Shown: piece after piece, positions 43,396 to 55,677 of the stretch
Layout of the letters: the number at the start of each line of letters is the position of its first letter
How positions within the stretch are numbered: the first letter of the stretch is position 1
Origin: Ascarosepion bandense
Taxonomy: Eukaryota; Mollusca; Cephalopoda; Sepiida; Sepiidae
Reading direction: 5' to 3'
Assembly (NCBI GenBank): GCA_037127315.1
Contig: JBBBDQ010000917.1
Location: forward strand, 1-64,000
Length of the DNA stretch: 64,000 bases
Notes under the pieces: generated by a model
Database searches by the model: none
Told to the model about the DNA's origin: nothing
What the model saw: the letters and a program-made list of their open reading frames with translations, nothing else
Position numbers and translations under genes: made by a program

Positions 43396-44639
43396 AAGAA
43401 AAAAATTAGAAAATAGCAAAATAATGCTAAAATAAAGTCAAAATTCTATAATAAATGCAGCATATATTAACCAGACTGGTCCGTAAATAAATTCAGCCTT
43501 TCTTCCCATCATGTGTAAAACACACAAGTGCAGATCATTAATAAAAACAAAAAAGTCAAGATATACAATGCATTCAATTTTGACAGTCATCAAAATGTTA
43601 GAATTCATTGTTTGATAACAAATTAGTAAATACTAATGACTTCTAGATTATATATATTGAATGTGCACAAAGTTCCAAGTGTATATTTATTTAATAGTAA
43701 AAACAATTTTCTGCTTTACTTATTTTAGCTGATAATAAGTTTAGATTTTGTTCACTTTAATTTGTTTTACTAGTGAAGAGAGGTGGTCTCTCATGAAGAA
43801 AACGGAACAGTGTAAACACGTATTAATGTAAGAGACTGAGTTACAAAAACCAGATTAACGAAACTCATAGGACTAAAGTCGAAAAAGTTTAAAAAAAAAA
43901 AAAAAGAAAAGTAAAAGACAAAAAAAAACTTTATTAATTTGCATTTTGCTACTGCTTTTCCTAAGTTTGTTAGAAAAGTCAACTTTTTCAATATTAGTCT
44001 ATATTTCTGGAATATAGTAGTATTTACATTGTTTGGACTGTTGTCCTTATCTTTATTCCTATTTTTGTGATGTTTTGTCCATTGTACACTCCAGCCTTCA
44101 TCAGGTTATGTGTTCACCACTGCAGTAGCCTGGTCTGGAATTCAGAATTCATGGCCCAGTGGATATAGACATTGGTTAGTTCCAGTGATTTAGCCGTCAC
44201 AGCAGTGTTGAATAAATAAGTTAAGAGTTAAAGGGAGGTAACTACATGGCTACCAGAAGTGACATCCACATGGAATGAGAATGATATACCCCAGTAATCG
44301 AAATAAAGGGTTCCATTCAAAATACCCAGCACCTGAAGACCAGAGCATACTGACCAACCAAAATGTCATTCATGAACATGGCAATAAAGATGAGAACAAC
44401 AGTCTGAACAGTGTAAATAATGTAATTTTTCAAGGTTAACAATAGTAGTAACAGCTTACTGCCATTAATGTCTAGGCAGCTATTTGCAGACAATTGGGTT
44501 ACTTAATCACTTTCTCAAATATCATGATATAGCAATAGTGAAGCATTATGTCAATATACCTGACAATGGGATAACACTTGTAGAATTGAATTTATGTGAT
44601 GATCACCTGGATTATTGGTCTAATTTCTTTAATCTTTTT
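43396..44639. other. AT-rich non-coding flank, copy 3
   Basis: Matches 6703-7779 of copy 1, including the right part (44115-44415) missing from copy 2, and shows the uninterrupted site (ACAAATTAGTAAATACTAAT at 43618) of the copy 2 LINE. The 72-codon frame at 44484-44702 has no known domain and overlaps the LINE tail. Confidence 0.6.
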
Positions 44640-45200
44640 AATCAATTAAACGCCAAGCAAGGATTTAATGCCACTAAGATTGAAGGGGGTTATTGGGTGT
44701 GAAAGAAAATGAGGAGGAGAAAGAACAATAAAACAAGATGGTTCAGGAAAATAGATAGCAATTGGTATTGCATTTAAATTTTTGAAGATTGTGGTTGGCA
44801 AGGAAGCAAGGAATTGGAAGGGAGTTTCACAGGTGAGAATTGTGAGAAATTAAACTATTAGACAAGAGTATATGGTAACTCGCTGGTTTAACAGTATAAA
44901 GACGAGACTTAGTTGCCAATCTAGAAGCATGCTTAAATTTCTGCAGTCAAGCAGTTAAGCTTACAATGATTTCCATAAAACTATTTATGGAAAAGACAAG
45001 GTTAGGACTGATTAAATTAAAAACAATTCTTTGTATTTTCTTTACAGTCTTGAGATATTTAATAGGAACACTGGATTCGATATGGCACTAATATTTAATG
45101 CATGGCCGAGGGTAGATTTATAATTATGAAAAAATGGATTCCAATCAAAATCACTTTCTGGCACAACAAAAGTGAACTTTTTTAGCAGTAGATGCAACAA
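44640..45200 (-). mobile_element. Decayed LINE 3' region, copy 3
   Basis: Minus strand. The tail complement CGCCAAGCAAGGATTTAATG lies at 44651, followed by the UTR and C-terminal remnants matching 29695-30170. Here the tail is retained, so the full 3' end can be recognised as the same LINE type. Confidence 0.75.
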
Positions 45201-45429
45201 TATGATTTGGTGTAATCACTCCATGTCATTTAATACTTGGTTAGTGAAATTCAAATTGGACCAGTTTGCATAATTAAGCTACATTCATCAGCTGATGACT
45301 AAGTCAACAAAAAATTAATTTAAAAAGGGGAAAAAAAAATGACCCTGGGAGTGAATAAAAAGCTGTATGAGAAGAATTTTATCTTCATGATGTTATGAAC
45401 ATCAAAAATTTATCTACTTTGCTCTGAAA

Positions 45430-45940
45430 ATTTATTGTCAATAGATTGATTTTCTTCCTTAAAATTAATAGAGTATAGTTTACAATGACAATTCATTAAA
45501 TACTGGTTTTTCTTTTTCATTAAAGTTAATACAGGGTTTAGTTTACAAGAAAAATTCATTGTAAAGTGTTTTTTATTTCATTAAATAAAAATAAGGTGAT
45601 ATTTTATAGTGAAAATTCATTGTAAATTGACTTTTTCATAAAACCTAATAGGAGGTATTGTCTGCTTTGAAAATTTGTTATAATTTGGTTTTTATTCATA
45701 AAGTTTAATAGAAAGTCTAGTTCATTATGAAAATTAATTTCTTTTTTCATAAAAGTTCATCAATTGTCTAGTTTGCTATGAAAACTCATAGTTAATTTAA
45801 TTCTTTTTTCATAAAAGTTAAAAGGGAATAGTTTGCTCTAAACAATTATTTAAAGTTGTTTTTTCATAACTGTTACGAGAGCATCTAGTTACCTATAAAT
45901 ATTTATGGTATATTGTTACTTTTCATTAAAGTGTGCTAAC
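45430..45940. repeat. AT-rich degenerate tandem repeat, about 66-bp period, copy 3
   Basis: Nearly identical to 30380-30895. Confidence 0.75.
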
Positions 45941-46377
45941 GAATATTAATACATATAAGAAACACCAGAAAAATAAAAGAACCAATAGAAGAGAGGAGAG
46001 GTTAAGTTGTTTTAGAATAAAAGAGGACAGTCCGATAAACTTTTTAAAAATAGTGATTCAAAAAATAATTTCATTCTTTTCTTAAGTCTTGAAAGTTTCA
46101 TTAAAATCCAGCAATTATTTGATTTTTTTTAAGAATTTCTACATTTGTTTTTCTTTTTTACACTGGGGAAAAGTGGGAGTTTTGTAATATTATATTTAAC
46201 ATAGTAAACTCTTGTAAAAATCTTGTCTCAAGTTTAGGAAATTTTAACATCATGGCGTACTTTTTTTTTCGGTGAATTAGTGGAGGTGCCTATTATACAG
46301 TATGTTTCTGAATGAGTGCTTCTTGATTTATTAGTAATAAATTCTACAAAGTACTTGTGCTACTCGATTGGCATTTA

Positions 46378-46960
46378 GGTCCCACCCTTTCATTGTTAAT
46401 TTAGTTACATGTAACTACCATTTCTACACTAACATTTTGTTTTCACACACTTCACGCCTGTGAAACTCCCTTCTGTATATTTGCTTCCTTGTTAGGCCAC
46501 AGTTAAATGCCATATCTGATACACACTTGGGTGATCATGTCTTGTAAAAGACATGACTGATTGGGCAAAAGATTATTACACAGTAGGTTGCCAGCCAAGG
46601 CTATAGAACCCAGTCTGTCCTATTTTTAGCCCGTAACTGGAGAGAAGAGATGGATTAATATCTTTCCTAAGGGTATTTGTGCATATGTGAATGCAAGGAA
46701 TTCAACTGGAATTTGAACTCGGTTCCCTGATTTCTTGTTCAGAGTTGGTATCCACTGCACCACAACGCACAACCCTAATAGGTACAATCCCTAAAAGTTT
46801 AAATGCAACATTAATTGCCATCTCCTACCTCCCTAACCCTAAATCCCATCCACCTTTTATCCTTTCTAAAGAATCTACTGTTTTATTCTCTCACTGTAGC
46901 CCCATGCACACCAGTGGCTGTCCTGCTTTGCTTGAGGTTACATGAATACAAAAATTTTTT
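46378..46960 (+). mobile_element. Decayed LINE 3' end split by a SINE, copy 3
   Basis: Left part 46378-46500, right part 46785-46960, collinear with 31330-31915. The frame at 46691-46945 runs across the SINE head into the LINE tail and is not a gene. Confidence 0.8.
46506..46772 (-). mobile_element. tRNA-derived SINE nested in the LINE, copy 3
   Basis: Same insertion as 31450-31727, from ATGCCATATCTGATACACAC to TATCCACTGCACCACAACGC. Confidence 0.87.
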
Positions 46961-47364
46961 TATTCTTCACAATTTCTTTCAATTCCTTCAAAGAGCCATT
47001 GTTGATGAACACTCGGTAACAGTAATATTTTTAAACCATACCATAAGCACAATGAAATCCCTAGCTATTAGTTATTTTGTGTACTAATAATATGTATAAC
47101 ATTAGCTTCCACAGTGACCAAATCTTGAAGTGTAGTGAATCCAATGTAGAAAATAGGATTTACCCCCACCCCGGTAATTGTAAATCTAGAGATAACTATC
47201 TGAGGGTAAATGCAGATCTGAAAATATGACATCTCAAGCCACCATCCACCATAAAGGAAAGCTGTGTTTGTACAGGATTCATACTGATTTTTCATGCCCA
47301 TTTTCAGGCACTCCTTCACGAACACATGCAATAATTATCTTATTCTTCCATTTGGTCAAATTTT
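46961..47364. other. Duplicated non-coding segment
   Basis: Collinear with 31916-32324. No gene seen. Confidence 0.5.
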
Positions 47365-47575
47365 TTTAAAATTTGGCTGAGCAGTTACCATTTCCCTCTT
47401 AGCAACCACGACTAAAGGAAGAGTCAAGCCACATGCCTCCAACTACCATAAGTGAAATTACTACTGAGATTCCTCCAGGCTTAACCCTATAATAGCCAAT
47501 ATTCCCCCACCACTTCCTTTACCAAACCAAGCCTCAGGCATTAGAATTTTTCCCTTATTTGATTTGTTGACAATG
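47365..47575. repeat. Interspersed repeat R, copy 3
   Basis: Nearly identical to 32325-32535. Confidence 0.75.
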
Positions 47576-47603
47576 GTATTTGCCCTCTAAATTTTATCCA
47601 AAC

Positions 47604-47604
<1 letters not shown>

Positions 47605-47657
<53 letters not shown>

Positions 47658-47660
47658 ACG
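47605..47660. repeat. (TA)n/(GT)n microsatellite
   Basis: TA run at about 47605-47636, then GT to about 47658. The position relative to repeat R differs slightly from copy 2. Confidence 0.93.
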
Positions 47661-48604
47661 ATATATACGAAAGTATATGGTTTATATGAGTATATTTGGT
47701 GTGCTGATATATGTATATTTCTTGTTTTTATATAAAATGTGAATGTGTGTGTGTGCAACTAAAGGTGCACATATTTGTATATATGTTGGATTGTAAGTGG
47801 TGATTTTCTAAGCACAGCTTAGATAAATGTGTTTGTGTGTGTGTATATAAGTATGTTTGTGTGTGTGAGTTTATGGATACGTATGTGTATATGAATGTGT
47901 GTGTATGTATATTTAAATATACATACTTATATATTTTGGCCCATTTCAGCCCTAATATCCCCATTTTATTTTACTTCTATTAAAACAATTTTTTTTTTGT
48001 TAAATTTTTACCAGAGATTATATTGTCTACTTTTCTCTCCTATTATCTTATTTCTGTGACATGTTTAATTTTTGATTCTTTAATACAGATGTAAGTAATC
48101 TATGTCTTCTAATATGGAGTTATGAATTTAATGTCTCATGTCTGGAGCACAAATTTTAAATAAGCTTTTTTCTTAAACCCCACTTTTTTTTTTAACTTCC
48201 TTGATATGGATGTTTTTGAGCTCCTTACAGGTATGTGAATTTTTGTAAAATAAAATTTGAATGAATAAAGTTTGGTTTTTGACCATTGCTGATGAAGTGA
48301 GAACTTTTTCACTGAAGTAGCTATTTAACAGAATGTAAATTTTGTAATATATATCTCTCGTACGCATGTTTCTTCATCAGGAAATCATCTTGAGTGGAAG
48401 TGAATTTGCTTTTTCAGTATTGCCAACTACAAATGCTTGCTTAAAATGATTATACAATTCAACCAAATGGGACAGTAATGATTTTATTTTGTGAATTAGT
48501 ATCAAAATTCTTTACACACATGGTGGTTCAATATCATGCAATGCAGGAAAATGTAATTGAAAAAAAAAAAAATACCATTAGGGAATACAGTACTAGAGAA
48601 AAGG
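47661..48604. other. Duplicated AT-rich non-coding DNA
   Basis: Collinear with 32610-33580. Ends at the breakpoint where copy 3 enters its internal duplication. Confidence 0.55.
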
Positions 48605-49315
48605 CATGAACTTCATGTGATGAACATCAAAAATTAATACATCTACTTTGCTATGAAAATTTATTGTCAATAGATTGATTTTTCTTCCTTAAAATTAAGA
48701 GTATAGTTTACGATGACAATTCATTAAAAACTGATTTTTTTTTCATTAAAATTAATATGGGGTTGAGTTTACAAGAAAAATTCATTGTAATTATTTTTTT
48801 ATGAACTTTAATACATAGTGTAGTTTAGTATGTAAATTCATTGCAAAGTTTGTTTTTTTTTTCTTGAAAGTTAAACAAGGGGATACTTTATTGTGAAAAT
48901 TCATTGTAAATGGATTTTTTTTTTTGTAAAATTTAGTTGAGGCTATAAAGATAAAAACAAGTAATTTGCTATGAAATTTGTTTATTAATTGATTTTTTTT
49001 TCATGAAGTTTAATAGAAAATATGGTTTACTTTGAAAATTTGTTATAATTTGGTTTTCATTCATAAAGTTTAATAGAAAGTCTAGTTCATTATGAAAATT
49101 GTAAATTGATTTATTTTTTCATAAAGGTTAATCAGTTGTTTAGTTTGCTATGAAAACTCATAGTTAATTTAATTTTTTTCATGAAAGTTAAGAGGGAATA
49201 GTTTACTCAAAAAAATTATTTAAAATTGTTTCTTTTTCATAACTGTTATGAGAGTATCTAGTTACCTTTGAAAATTGATGGTAAATTGATAGTTTTCATT
49301 AAAGTGTGCTAAGGA
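48605..49315. repeat. Second, longer copy of the 66-bp AT-rich repeat in copy 3
   Basis: Begins GATGAACATCAAAAATTA like 45395 and has more units than 45430-45940 (about ten). Each reads roughly TAGTTT-CTATGAAAATT-CATTGTAAATTGATTTTTTT. It is an internal duplication specific to copy 3. Confidence 0.75.
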
Positions 49316-49727
49316 ATATGAATAGAAATCATAGAAATACCAGAAAAGAGAAGAAGAAACAGTCGAAGAGAGGAGAGGTCAAGTTGTTTTAGAATCAAAG
49401 AGAGGACAGTCTGATAAATTGTCAATAACATTGAATTCTTCAATTGCTATTAGTCTTTATTTTTATAGCTACCTCGGTCCACACACCATTTCACTCTTGA
49501 GAGTGCTAGAGAGGTGTTAGCTTATCTACAACAATCTGCATGCACAAGTAATTTTGATAATGGACTAAATAAAAGATATAAGTAGTTGATTTTGAATTGA
49601 TGACAGTTACTCAAAGCAAGTGTTAATTAAATGGTTAAGATGTTGGAGGGAAATGAGCTGCTATTTTCACTGAACAAAAAAAAAAAAAGAAAAACGTCTA
49701 CTAAAATAGTTGAGACTGATGAAACAT
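49316..49727. other. Non-coding DNA, mostly unique
   Basis: 49316-49425 resembles 45940-46040; the remainder to 49727 has no counterpart. No gene seen. Confidence 0.45.
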
Positions 49728-50035
49728 TGTTGTGGTGCATTGGATATCGGCTCAGAACAAGAAATTGGGGAGCCGAGTTCAAATTCCAGCTGAATTCATT
49801 GCATTCACTTACGCGCAAATACCCTTGGGAAAGGTATTAATCCGCCTATTCCTTCCAGTTATGGGTTAAATAACAGGATAGATTGGGTTCTATAGCCTTG
49901 GTCGGCAACCAGTCTACCGCAGAAAGCAATGGCAACCTACTGCGGGATAATCTTCTGCCCAGTCAGTCCTAACTCTTTAGAGACATGATTACCCAAGCAT
50001 GTATCACGTATGGCACTTAACTGACTGACTGACAT
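49728..50035 (+). mobile_element. tRNA-derived SINE, full-length type
   Basis: Head TTGTGGTGCATTGGATATCG, box B GAGTTCAAATTCC (one change), body CCTTGGTCGGCAACCAGTCT and end GGCACTTAACTGACTGACTG. Present only here, in the copy 3 internal duplication. Confidence 0.9.
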
Positions 50036-50951
50036 TACTCAAGAATTCTTGTATTCAACTATTAAAACAAAATTTGCAAACAGTCGTCAATTTTTTTTAG
50101 AAATTACAGGTAGTTAATTGAAAAGGTAGGGGTTTAACAGATGCAAAAACATTTTTACCAAACTTTTTAAAAATAGTGATTCAAAAAATAATTTCATTCT
50201 TTTTTGAATAAGTCCTGAAAGTTTCATTAAAATCCAGCAATTATTTGATTTTTTTCAAGAATTTCTAAATTTTTTTTTTTTTTTTTTTTACACTGGGGAA
50301 AAGTGGGAGTTTTGTAATGTTATATTTATCATAGTAAACTCTCGTAAAAATCTTGACTCAAGTTTAGGACATTTTCACATTATGGCAGACTGTTTTCTGC
50401 AAATTAATGGAAGTGCCTATATTTTTGAATGAGTGCTTCTTGATTTATTAGTAATAAATTCTACAAAGTACTTGTGCTACTAGATTGGCATTTAGGTCCC
50501 CATTTAATTGGAGAGGTAGGCGTTTAACAGATGCAAAAAAATATATTTTTTCAGTTAAATGCCATACATGATACACGCTTGGGCGATCATGTCTCGTAAT
50601 TGGATTCAAGAAGAAGCAGAGATCAACTACAGGTGGTAGGAGGCATGGTCTTCAGTCAAGTGCGCCAAATTCAAATTCAACTCAGTGGTTGAGAAAGACG
50701 GCAGCCATGTTGAAAAATGTTACATTCAACACAATGTAAAATACAAGGAATAGTTTTGTGAAAAACATTTATACATCAGCTTAGTTACTGTTATACAAAA
50801 TTGCATGTAGCTACTATTTATTACTACCGTGACTAAGAGTAGCAGAGATGTGTCTAATACACTTGACCTATTTAATAATAGGAAGAGAACACGTGGAAAT
50901 ATTGAAAATTTCATACAAACGATGCTATGAAAATTAACACAAAATAACATA
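50036..50951. other. Patchwork of duplicated fragments
   Basis: 50150-50485 repeats 46045-46380. 50547-50600 is a SINE 3'-end fragment in minus orientation (GCCATACATGATACACGCTT). 50600-50951 repeats 10756-11140 and 33590-33920. No gene seen. Confidence 0.6.
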
Positions 50952-51386
50952 AGGCGGACCTGTACGACTGTAATTGTTTTTGCTTTTCATTTTTTTTAAT
51001 TTAGTCCATGAGTAAACCTTAAACTTTCAGATTAGCAAAAAAAACAAACAAAAAAAAAAAAAGGCGGGGGATTCAGTTTTTTAAGGGGTTTCTCATACAA
51101 CGTTTTAAATTTTAGTATATCTGTCTCCCAAAACTGTTTTTTCAATAATTTCATACAAGTTTTGTAGAGAAAAAAAAGAAAGGAAGGGACGACAACAACT
51201 TCATCATTTTCGTTTAAAATTCCCTTACCCAAAAAATCTTTAAATATTGAATTTTTTCCAAAGATTTTTTTTTTTTTTGCTAATCTGAAAGTTTATCGTC
51301 TAATTGCTAAGAATGCACTGAAAAAAGCTTAAAAAATACTGTAAAGCAAAAATATTACAGGGCGTGCCGGCCGTGCAGGTCCATTG
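50952..51386. mobile_element. Non-autonomous DNA transposon with long terminal inverted repeats
   Basis: The left end GGCGGACCTGTACGACTG… TAATTGTTTTTGCTTTTCAT and the reverse complement of the right end (GGACCTGCACGGCCGGCACG, CCCTGTAATATTTTTGCTTT) match. Further in, AAACTTTCAGATTAGCAAAA (51021) pairs with TTTTGCTAATCTGAAAGTTT (51275). The inverted repeats thus extend about 90-110 bp from each end. The left junction falls after AAAATAACATA, where 52060 shows uninterrupted sequence, consistent with a TA target. The interior is AT-rich without transposase. Its ends resemble 39550-39659. Confidence 0.78.
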
Positions 51387-52473
51387 CGATGTCAACAACT
51401 AAATAAAAACAATGCTGGTTTATACAATTTAAATGGGACAGTAACGATTTAATTTTGTTAAATAGTCTCATAAATTCTTTACACACATGGCGGTTTAATA
51501 TCCATGCAATGCAGGAAAATGCAACTGGAAAAAATAGAATCAGTAAATATAAGAGAAGAGCCAGATGAATACGTTTAAAAAAATCATTGGATTAACTCAA
51601 TAGGGGTTCAAGATGAAGCTTGCTACAAAAGTTATGGTGGAAGGAGTAGATGACCTACTGGTGGTAGGAGGCATTGGGTTCAAGAGAAGAAACTTACTAC
51701 TACGTTATATACGTCAAGGTGGAAGGAGTAGAGATCAACTACAGGTGGTAGGAGGAATGGTCTTCACTGAAGCGCGCCAAATTCAAGCTCAACTCAGTGG
51801 TTGAGAAAGACGGCAGCCATGTTGAAAAATGTTATATTCAACACAATGTAAAATATAAGGAACAGTTTCGTAAAAAAGAACGTATATACATCAGCTTAGT
51901 TACTGTTATACAAAATTGCATGTAGCTACTATTTATTACTACCATGATTAAGAGTAGCAGAGATCTTTCTAATACACCTGACCTATTTAATAGTAGGTGA
52001 AAACATGGAAGTATTGAAAATTTAACAAAGACGATGCTATTAAAATTAACACAAAATAACATAGAAATTCTCTAATCAATTAGATTAGTTCTAATTAACT
52101 TTGCTATAGTCAATTTAAGAGTTAAAATAGTGTTAAAAAGAAGTCTGAAGTGGACAAATCGTTTTTATAATCAACCTCTGCCTAGACACGTGGACGGAGT
52201 AAAAATTCTCCCGTAAAAAAATACGCTAGAAAAAATCCAGAAATGGTAATTAGCTTTTTAGTATTCATTGACAACATCATTTCCGCTCCGACTTTTACCG
52301 TGATGTAAAAAAATATATATACATACTTGTTAAAATCATATTTCGTTAATTGACAGTCACTGTCACGTTGTGAATCGTTTGGATAGTTTGTTTCTTTTTT
52401 TTTTTGTAATGAGGGAGAAACAATTCTCACGTTATGAGGAGATTAAGTAAAAAAAAAAAAAATTTTTTCACTT
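51387..52473. other. Duplicated non-coding DNA with a local tandem duplication
   Basis: 51400-51600 matches 10490-10740. Within 51606-51770, GGTGGAAGGAGTAGA and GGTGGTAGGAGG occur twice in about 100-bp spacing. 51780-52473 matches 10880-11536 and 33675-34330. No gene seen. Confidence 0.6.
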
Positions 52474-52602
52474 TAACAAGCTCCTTCAGAGATTTAAAAA
52501 CGAATGATTAAAAAAATCTAAGAGGTCTGGCTTCATTGTTCAGATACGTGTCAGGATACCTTCATCAAGATACTGTCTATTTTAATCTATGAAGAAGCTT
52601 CT
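52474..52602. repeat. Inverted repeat, copy 3
   Basis: Counterpart of 11537-11665 with the same changes as copy 2 in both arms. Confidence 0.75.
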
Positions 52603-52846
52603 TAAAGAGAAACATGTTAAATTCAAGACTTTTTTCCTAATTGTTCTTTAATTATACTATTCATTTTGTCGGATTCCGATCCATATTGTTAATATTCAAC
52701 ATTATATCTGTGAAATGACAGATTTTACCAAGTAAAGAAATATATCTTATTTTTATTCCCACGTGGGTTCGTAAATAAGATGGATCACCATGTAAGGGTA
52801 AGTCGTGACAGAGACATAAAATTAATGAACGAACACTTGTTCTCAA

Positions 52847-52870
52847 CAATATATATATATATATATATAA
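52847..52870. repeat. (TA)n microsatellite, short allele of the 34693 tract
   Basis: About 11 TA units flanked by TTCTCAACA and the AGCTAGTGTCC sequence, the same site as 34693-34742. Confidence 0.93.
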
Positions 52871-53084
52871 GCTAGTGTCCACACGTGGAGAAATACGTAA
52901 AATATGAAGAGAAAAATGTCTTACTTACAGATATTTCCGTTCGGTCCATGATCTCTAAATAACGAGCCGGCAGGAACGTTGCAATAAGCAACCTTCCCGT
53001 CGGCTCTTGATCGCTGAATGAATGTTTGAACGACGCTTTGGTGTGACGTCAAAAGCGGATGTCACGTGACTTTCTTATCCTTCA

Positions 53085-53165
53085 GTGATATAAGAGAACC
53101 CGGATATAAGAGGATTTATGTCCGCCGACAACTCTCTTATATCCGGGTTACACTGTACCAGAGTT
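53085..53165. mobile_element. Pogo-like terminal repeat pair, copy 3
   Basis: ATAAGAGAACCCGGATATAA and the inverted CTCTTATATCCGGGTTACAC with CTGTACC form a short hairpin-like element. The sequence corresponds to 35094-35165. Confidence 0.55.
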
Positions 53166-53930
53166 ATAAATTATTTAAATGCACGCATTCTTAGACTTAT
53201 TGTCAAATTATTTCCAGAGATTAAGATAATTAATACCGATTTTTTATTTTTATATTTAACACCAGATGTTACAGTGAAGTCGACATTAATGGATTTTCTT
53301 TTTGTGTCACACACTCTATTCGCAAGGCCGGTGTAAGCATCTCTAGTCGATCATCCCATGTCAAAACACCAACAAAAACTTGAACCACCGACAGACACCA
53401 AATTACTTGATATTTGGCACAAATGTTCCCCTTCATGAATTAGGAAAGTCTGCCAAATTATTTTCTGCTGGAGACTTTTTACCGTTCCAATTTCAAGGGC
53501 GGCTCTATATAATTTTCATATAGAAATTAAGGCCACGTAACGTCGCCGAATCACAGTGTTTATTAAAAAATTAAACAATATACTTGCATACCTTCAATAT
53601 TTTGGAAATTTGCTATGTACGGCAAATAAGTGTAGAATCCAAATATTTAACTAGTTCAAGTCTACACTTGATAGAAAATTTTATTTTATTCACCCAAAGA
53701 CATGACCCTAAAATCAACAACTTTTCACCTATGTAGCTTACGGTCAGTCTATAGAAAAAACGTCCTCTAATTTTCATAATATGTTTTGCCTAACATCTAC
53801 AATGCCAGCTGAAGTTCACCAAAAAATTTTGTGAGTTTTTTTTAAAGTCTACTTTAGAAGATATGACACTGCCAATTTTAAGAGTTTTTCCCTATGTATA
53901 TACAGGATTTCCAAGACAGATTATAATCAG
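53166..53930. other. Non-coding DNA, mostly unique
   Basis: Only 53166-53240 has a counterpart (35165-35250). The remainder has no match in the window and no recognised coding sequence. Confidence 0.45.
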
Positions 53931-54075
53931 GTTAAGAGGCTCATCCCTTGTTCCCTGTTTAGGATGTGGTTTCCGGCTTTCACTTTTCCAATCTTTTCTC
54001 TATTACGTAGCCCCCTGCACATCAGTGGCGTTACTGCCTTGCTCGGGGTGATACGATTAAGAAAAAAAAAATATT
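53931..54075 (+). mobile_element. Short retroelement with LINE-type 3' tail, 5'-truncated
   Basis: TTCCCTGTTTAGGATGTGGT, then TGCACATCAGTGGCGTTACT, GCCTTGCTCGGGGTGATACG and an A run. Same insertion position relative to Tigger as 12440-12620, so shared by copies 1 and 3. Confidence 0.8.
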
Positions 54076-54229
54076 GACAATCATCCTAAGACTCCATGAC
54101 CCCTAAATTGTTGATATTGTGCTAAGTAATTTCTTAAACTCTTCAATAAAATGGTTTCTATTAATTAAAAAAAATAATTTAAATATATTTTGCAGATATT
54201 ATTTTTTGTACAGATAGATTGTCTTTAAA

Positions 54230-54989
54230 AAGCGCTAAACATTGCCTCATCTAAAACTTTTAGAGGAGGCTTCACTTCACAATCGCCCGTAGCGTTAGCG
54301 CAAAGACCGAGCGTTAGTCTATCCTTCATAGGCTTATGTCCGGGAAGCTTCGATTCTTCACCGGTGATATAGGTCCTCCTTGGCATTTTTTCCCCCCCAA
54401 GAAAGCCCCGTTTCATCGCAATTAAATACCTGTTGAGGTATGTAACCTTCCTGGGAAACAATAGAATTGAATTTCAGGATAAAATTTTCAACGGCCTTTA
54501 CATCTGCGCTTACAGCTTCGCCATGCCTAACGACTGAGTGAATGCCAGAACGCCTTTTAAAATTATCAAACCAGCCACGACTGGCTTTAAACTCATCTCC
54601 ACTGCCTTGGGATGATTCTCTTCCCTCCTCACCTGCATCCCGTTTAAGGTTATTAAAGATGGCGACAGCCTTTTCACAAGTTATAGTTTCTGTAACGGAC
54701 TCACCGGCCAATTCCTTTTCCCTTACCCAGACCAAAAGTAAGCGTTCTGCATCTCTGAATGGAATGTCGAAATAATACTTACGCATTTGGAAGGCTGCAA
54801 CTTCTTTATCACATCCTTTTGTTTAAGAATGGTTGATATGGTCGAAGCATTTCGACCATATTCAGTGGCCAATTCAACGATTATCCCACCTCGTTCATGC
54901 TTCGATATTATCTCATGTTTAATTTCCATTGAGATCATTTTCTTTGGATTTTTCTTATCCCCATCCTTATCCTTAGATTTAGGACCCAT
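54230..54989 (-). pseudogene. Tigger/pogo (CENP-B-like) transposase fragment, copy 3
   Basis: Minus strand. The first frame 54723-54989 begins MGPKSKDKDGDKKNPKKMIS with the CENP-B N-terminal helix-turn-helix. A shift near 54790 leads to 54358-54786, which spans the second helix-turn-helix (WFDNFKRRSGIHSVVRHGEA) and the start of the DDE domain (QVFNCDETGLSW, first catalytic Asp). A further shift near 54400 continues as HKPMKDRLTLGLCANATGDC and VKPPLKVLDEAM, where similarity ends; the rest of the catalytic domain is absent. It retains the HSVVRH segment missing from 12785-13515 and is the better-preserved of the two. Non-functional as it stands. Confidence 0.9.
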
Positions 54990-55677
54990 GATTCACACAA
55001 TAAAAGTTAATAAATGTTCGCAAAGTGAAGAAAAAACACGAGATTCGCACACTCACAGCATCAATATGTTCACTGTACGACACGCCGACTAACGAACTGG
55101 CTGGAGGAAATTGTATAAGAGAAACGTAGCATTTCATAAAAATAACAAGTTATAAAAAACACAAAAGACAGTTTTTAAGTATTTACTGACCAGATTTATT
55201 TAAGCTGATTAAGAAAATTATCTTCTCACTTTTCAAAATCTTTCACTAAGTGAGCTTTGAATGCACAGATGGAATGTCAGATAAACTGACTTTAAAAAAA
55301 AAATCTTTGCAATTTGTAGACAACACTAACCTAAATCCAGGTTTGTCTTGGAACCTATCAGTTCAAATACGCCTCTACATATTGAGATCTGTTAGTAAAA
55401 CTAACAAGATTGCATCCTTCGTAATCTCTCTAGGCTTATCGCAGAGCTTACTGCATCAGTAAACTATTCATTAAATTTACAGAACAGTAAGTAAATTACT
55501 TAATGTCATTTTTAAAATAATAGTAACTAGAAAATTTGGTAATTTTGCATATAAAACAAAAAATGGCATAGTATTTAGGGTATAAAAACGAACTGTGATT
55601 GTTTGAACGACCAGGTTTAGTGAAGTTCACTAAGCAGACTGTAACATTATGCCAAGCGTTTATTACTATTGGACAGA
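54990..55677. other. Non-coding DNA
   Basis: 54990-55160 is shared with 13516-13680; the remainder is unique. A 70-codon frame at 55250-55462 has no domain. Confidence 0.45.

Noticed and set aside
44484..44702. 72-codon frame as a small gene
   Set aside because: It overlaps a reversed LINE tail, has no domain and is absent from copies 1 and 2.
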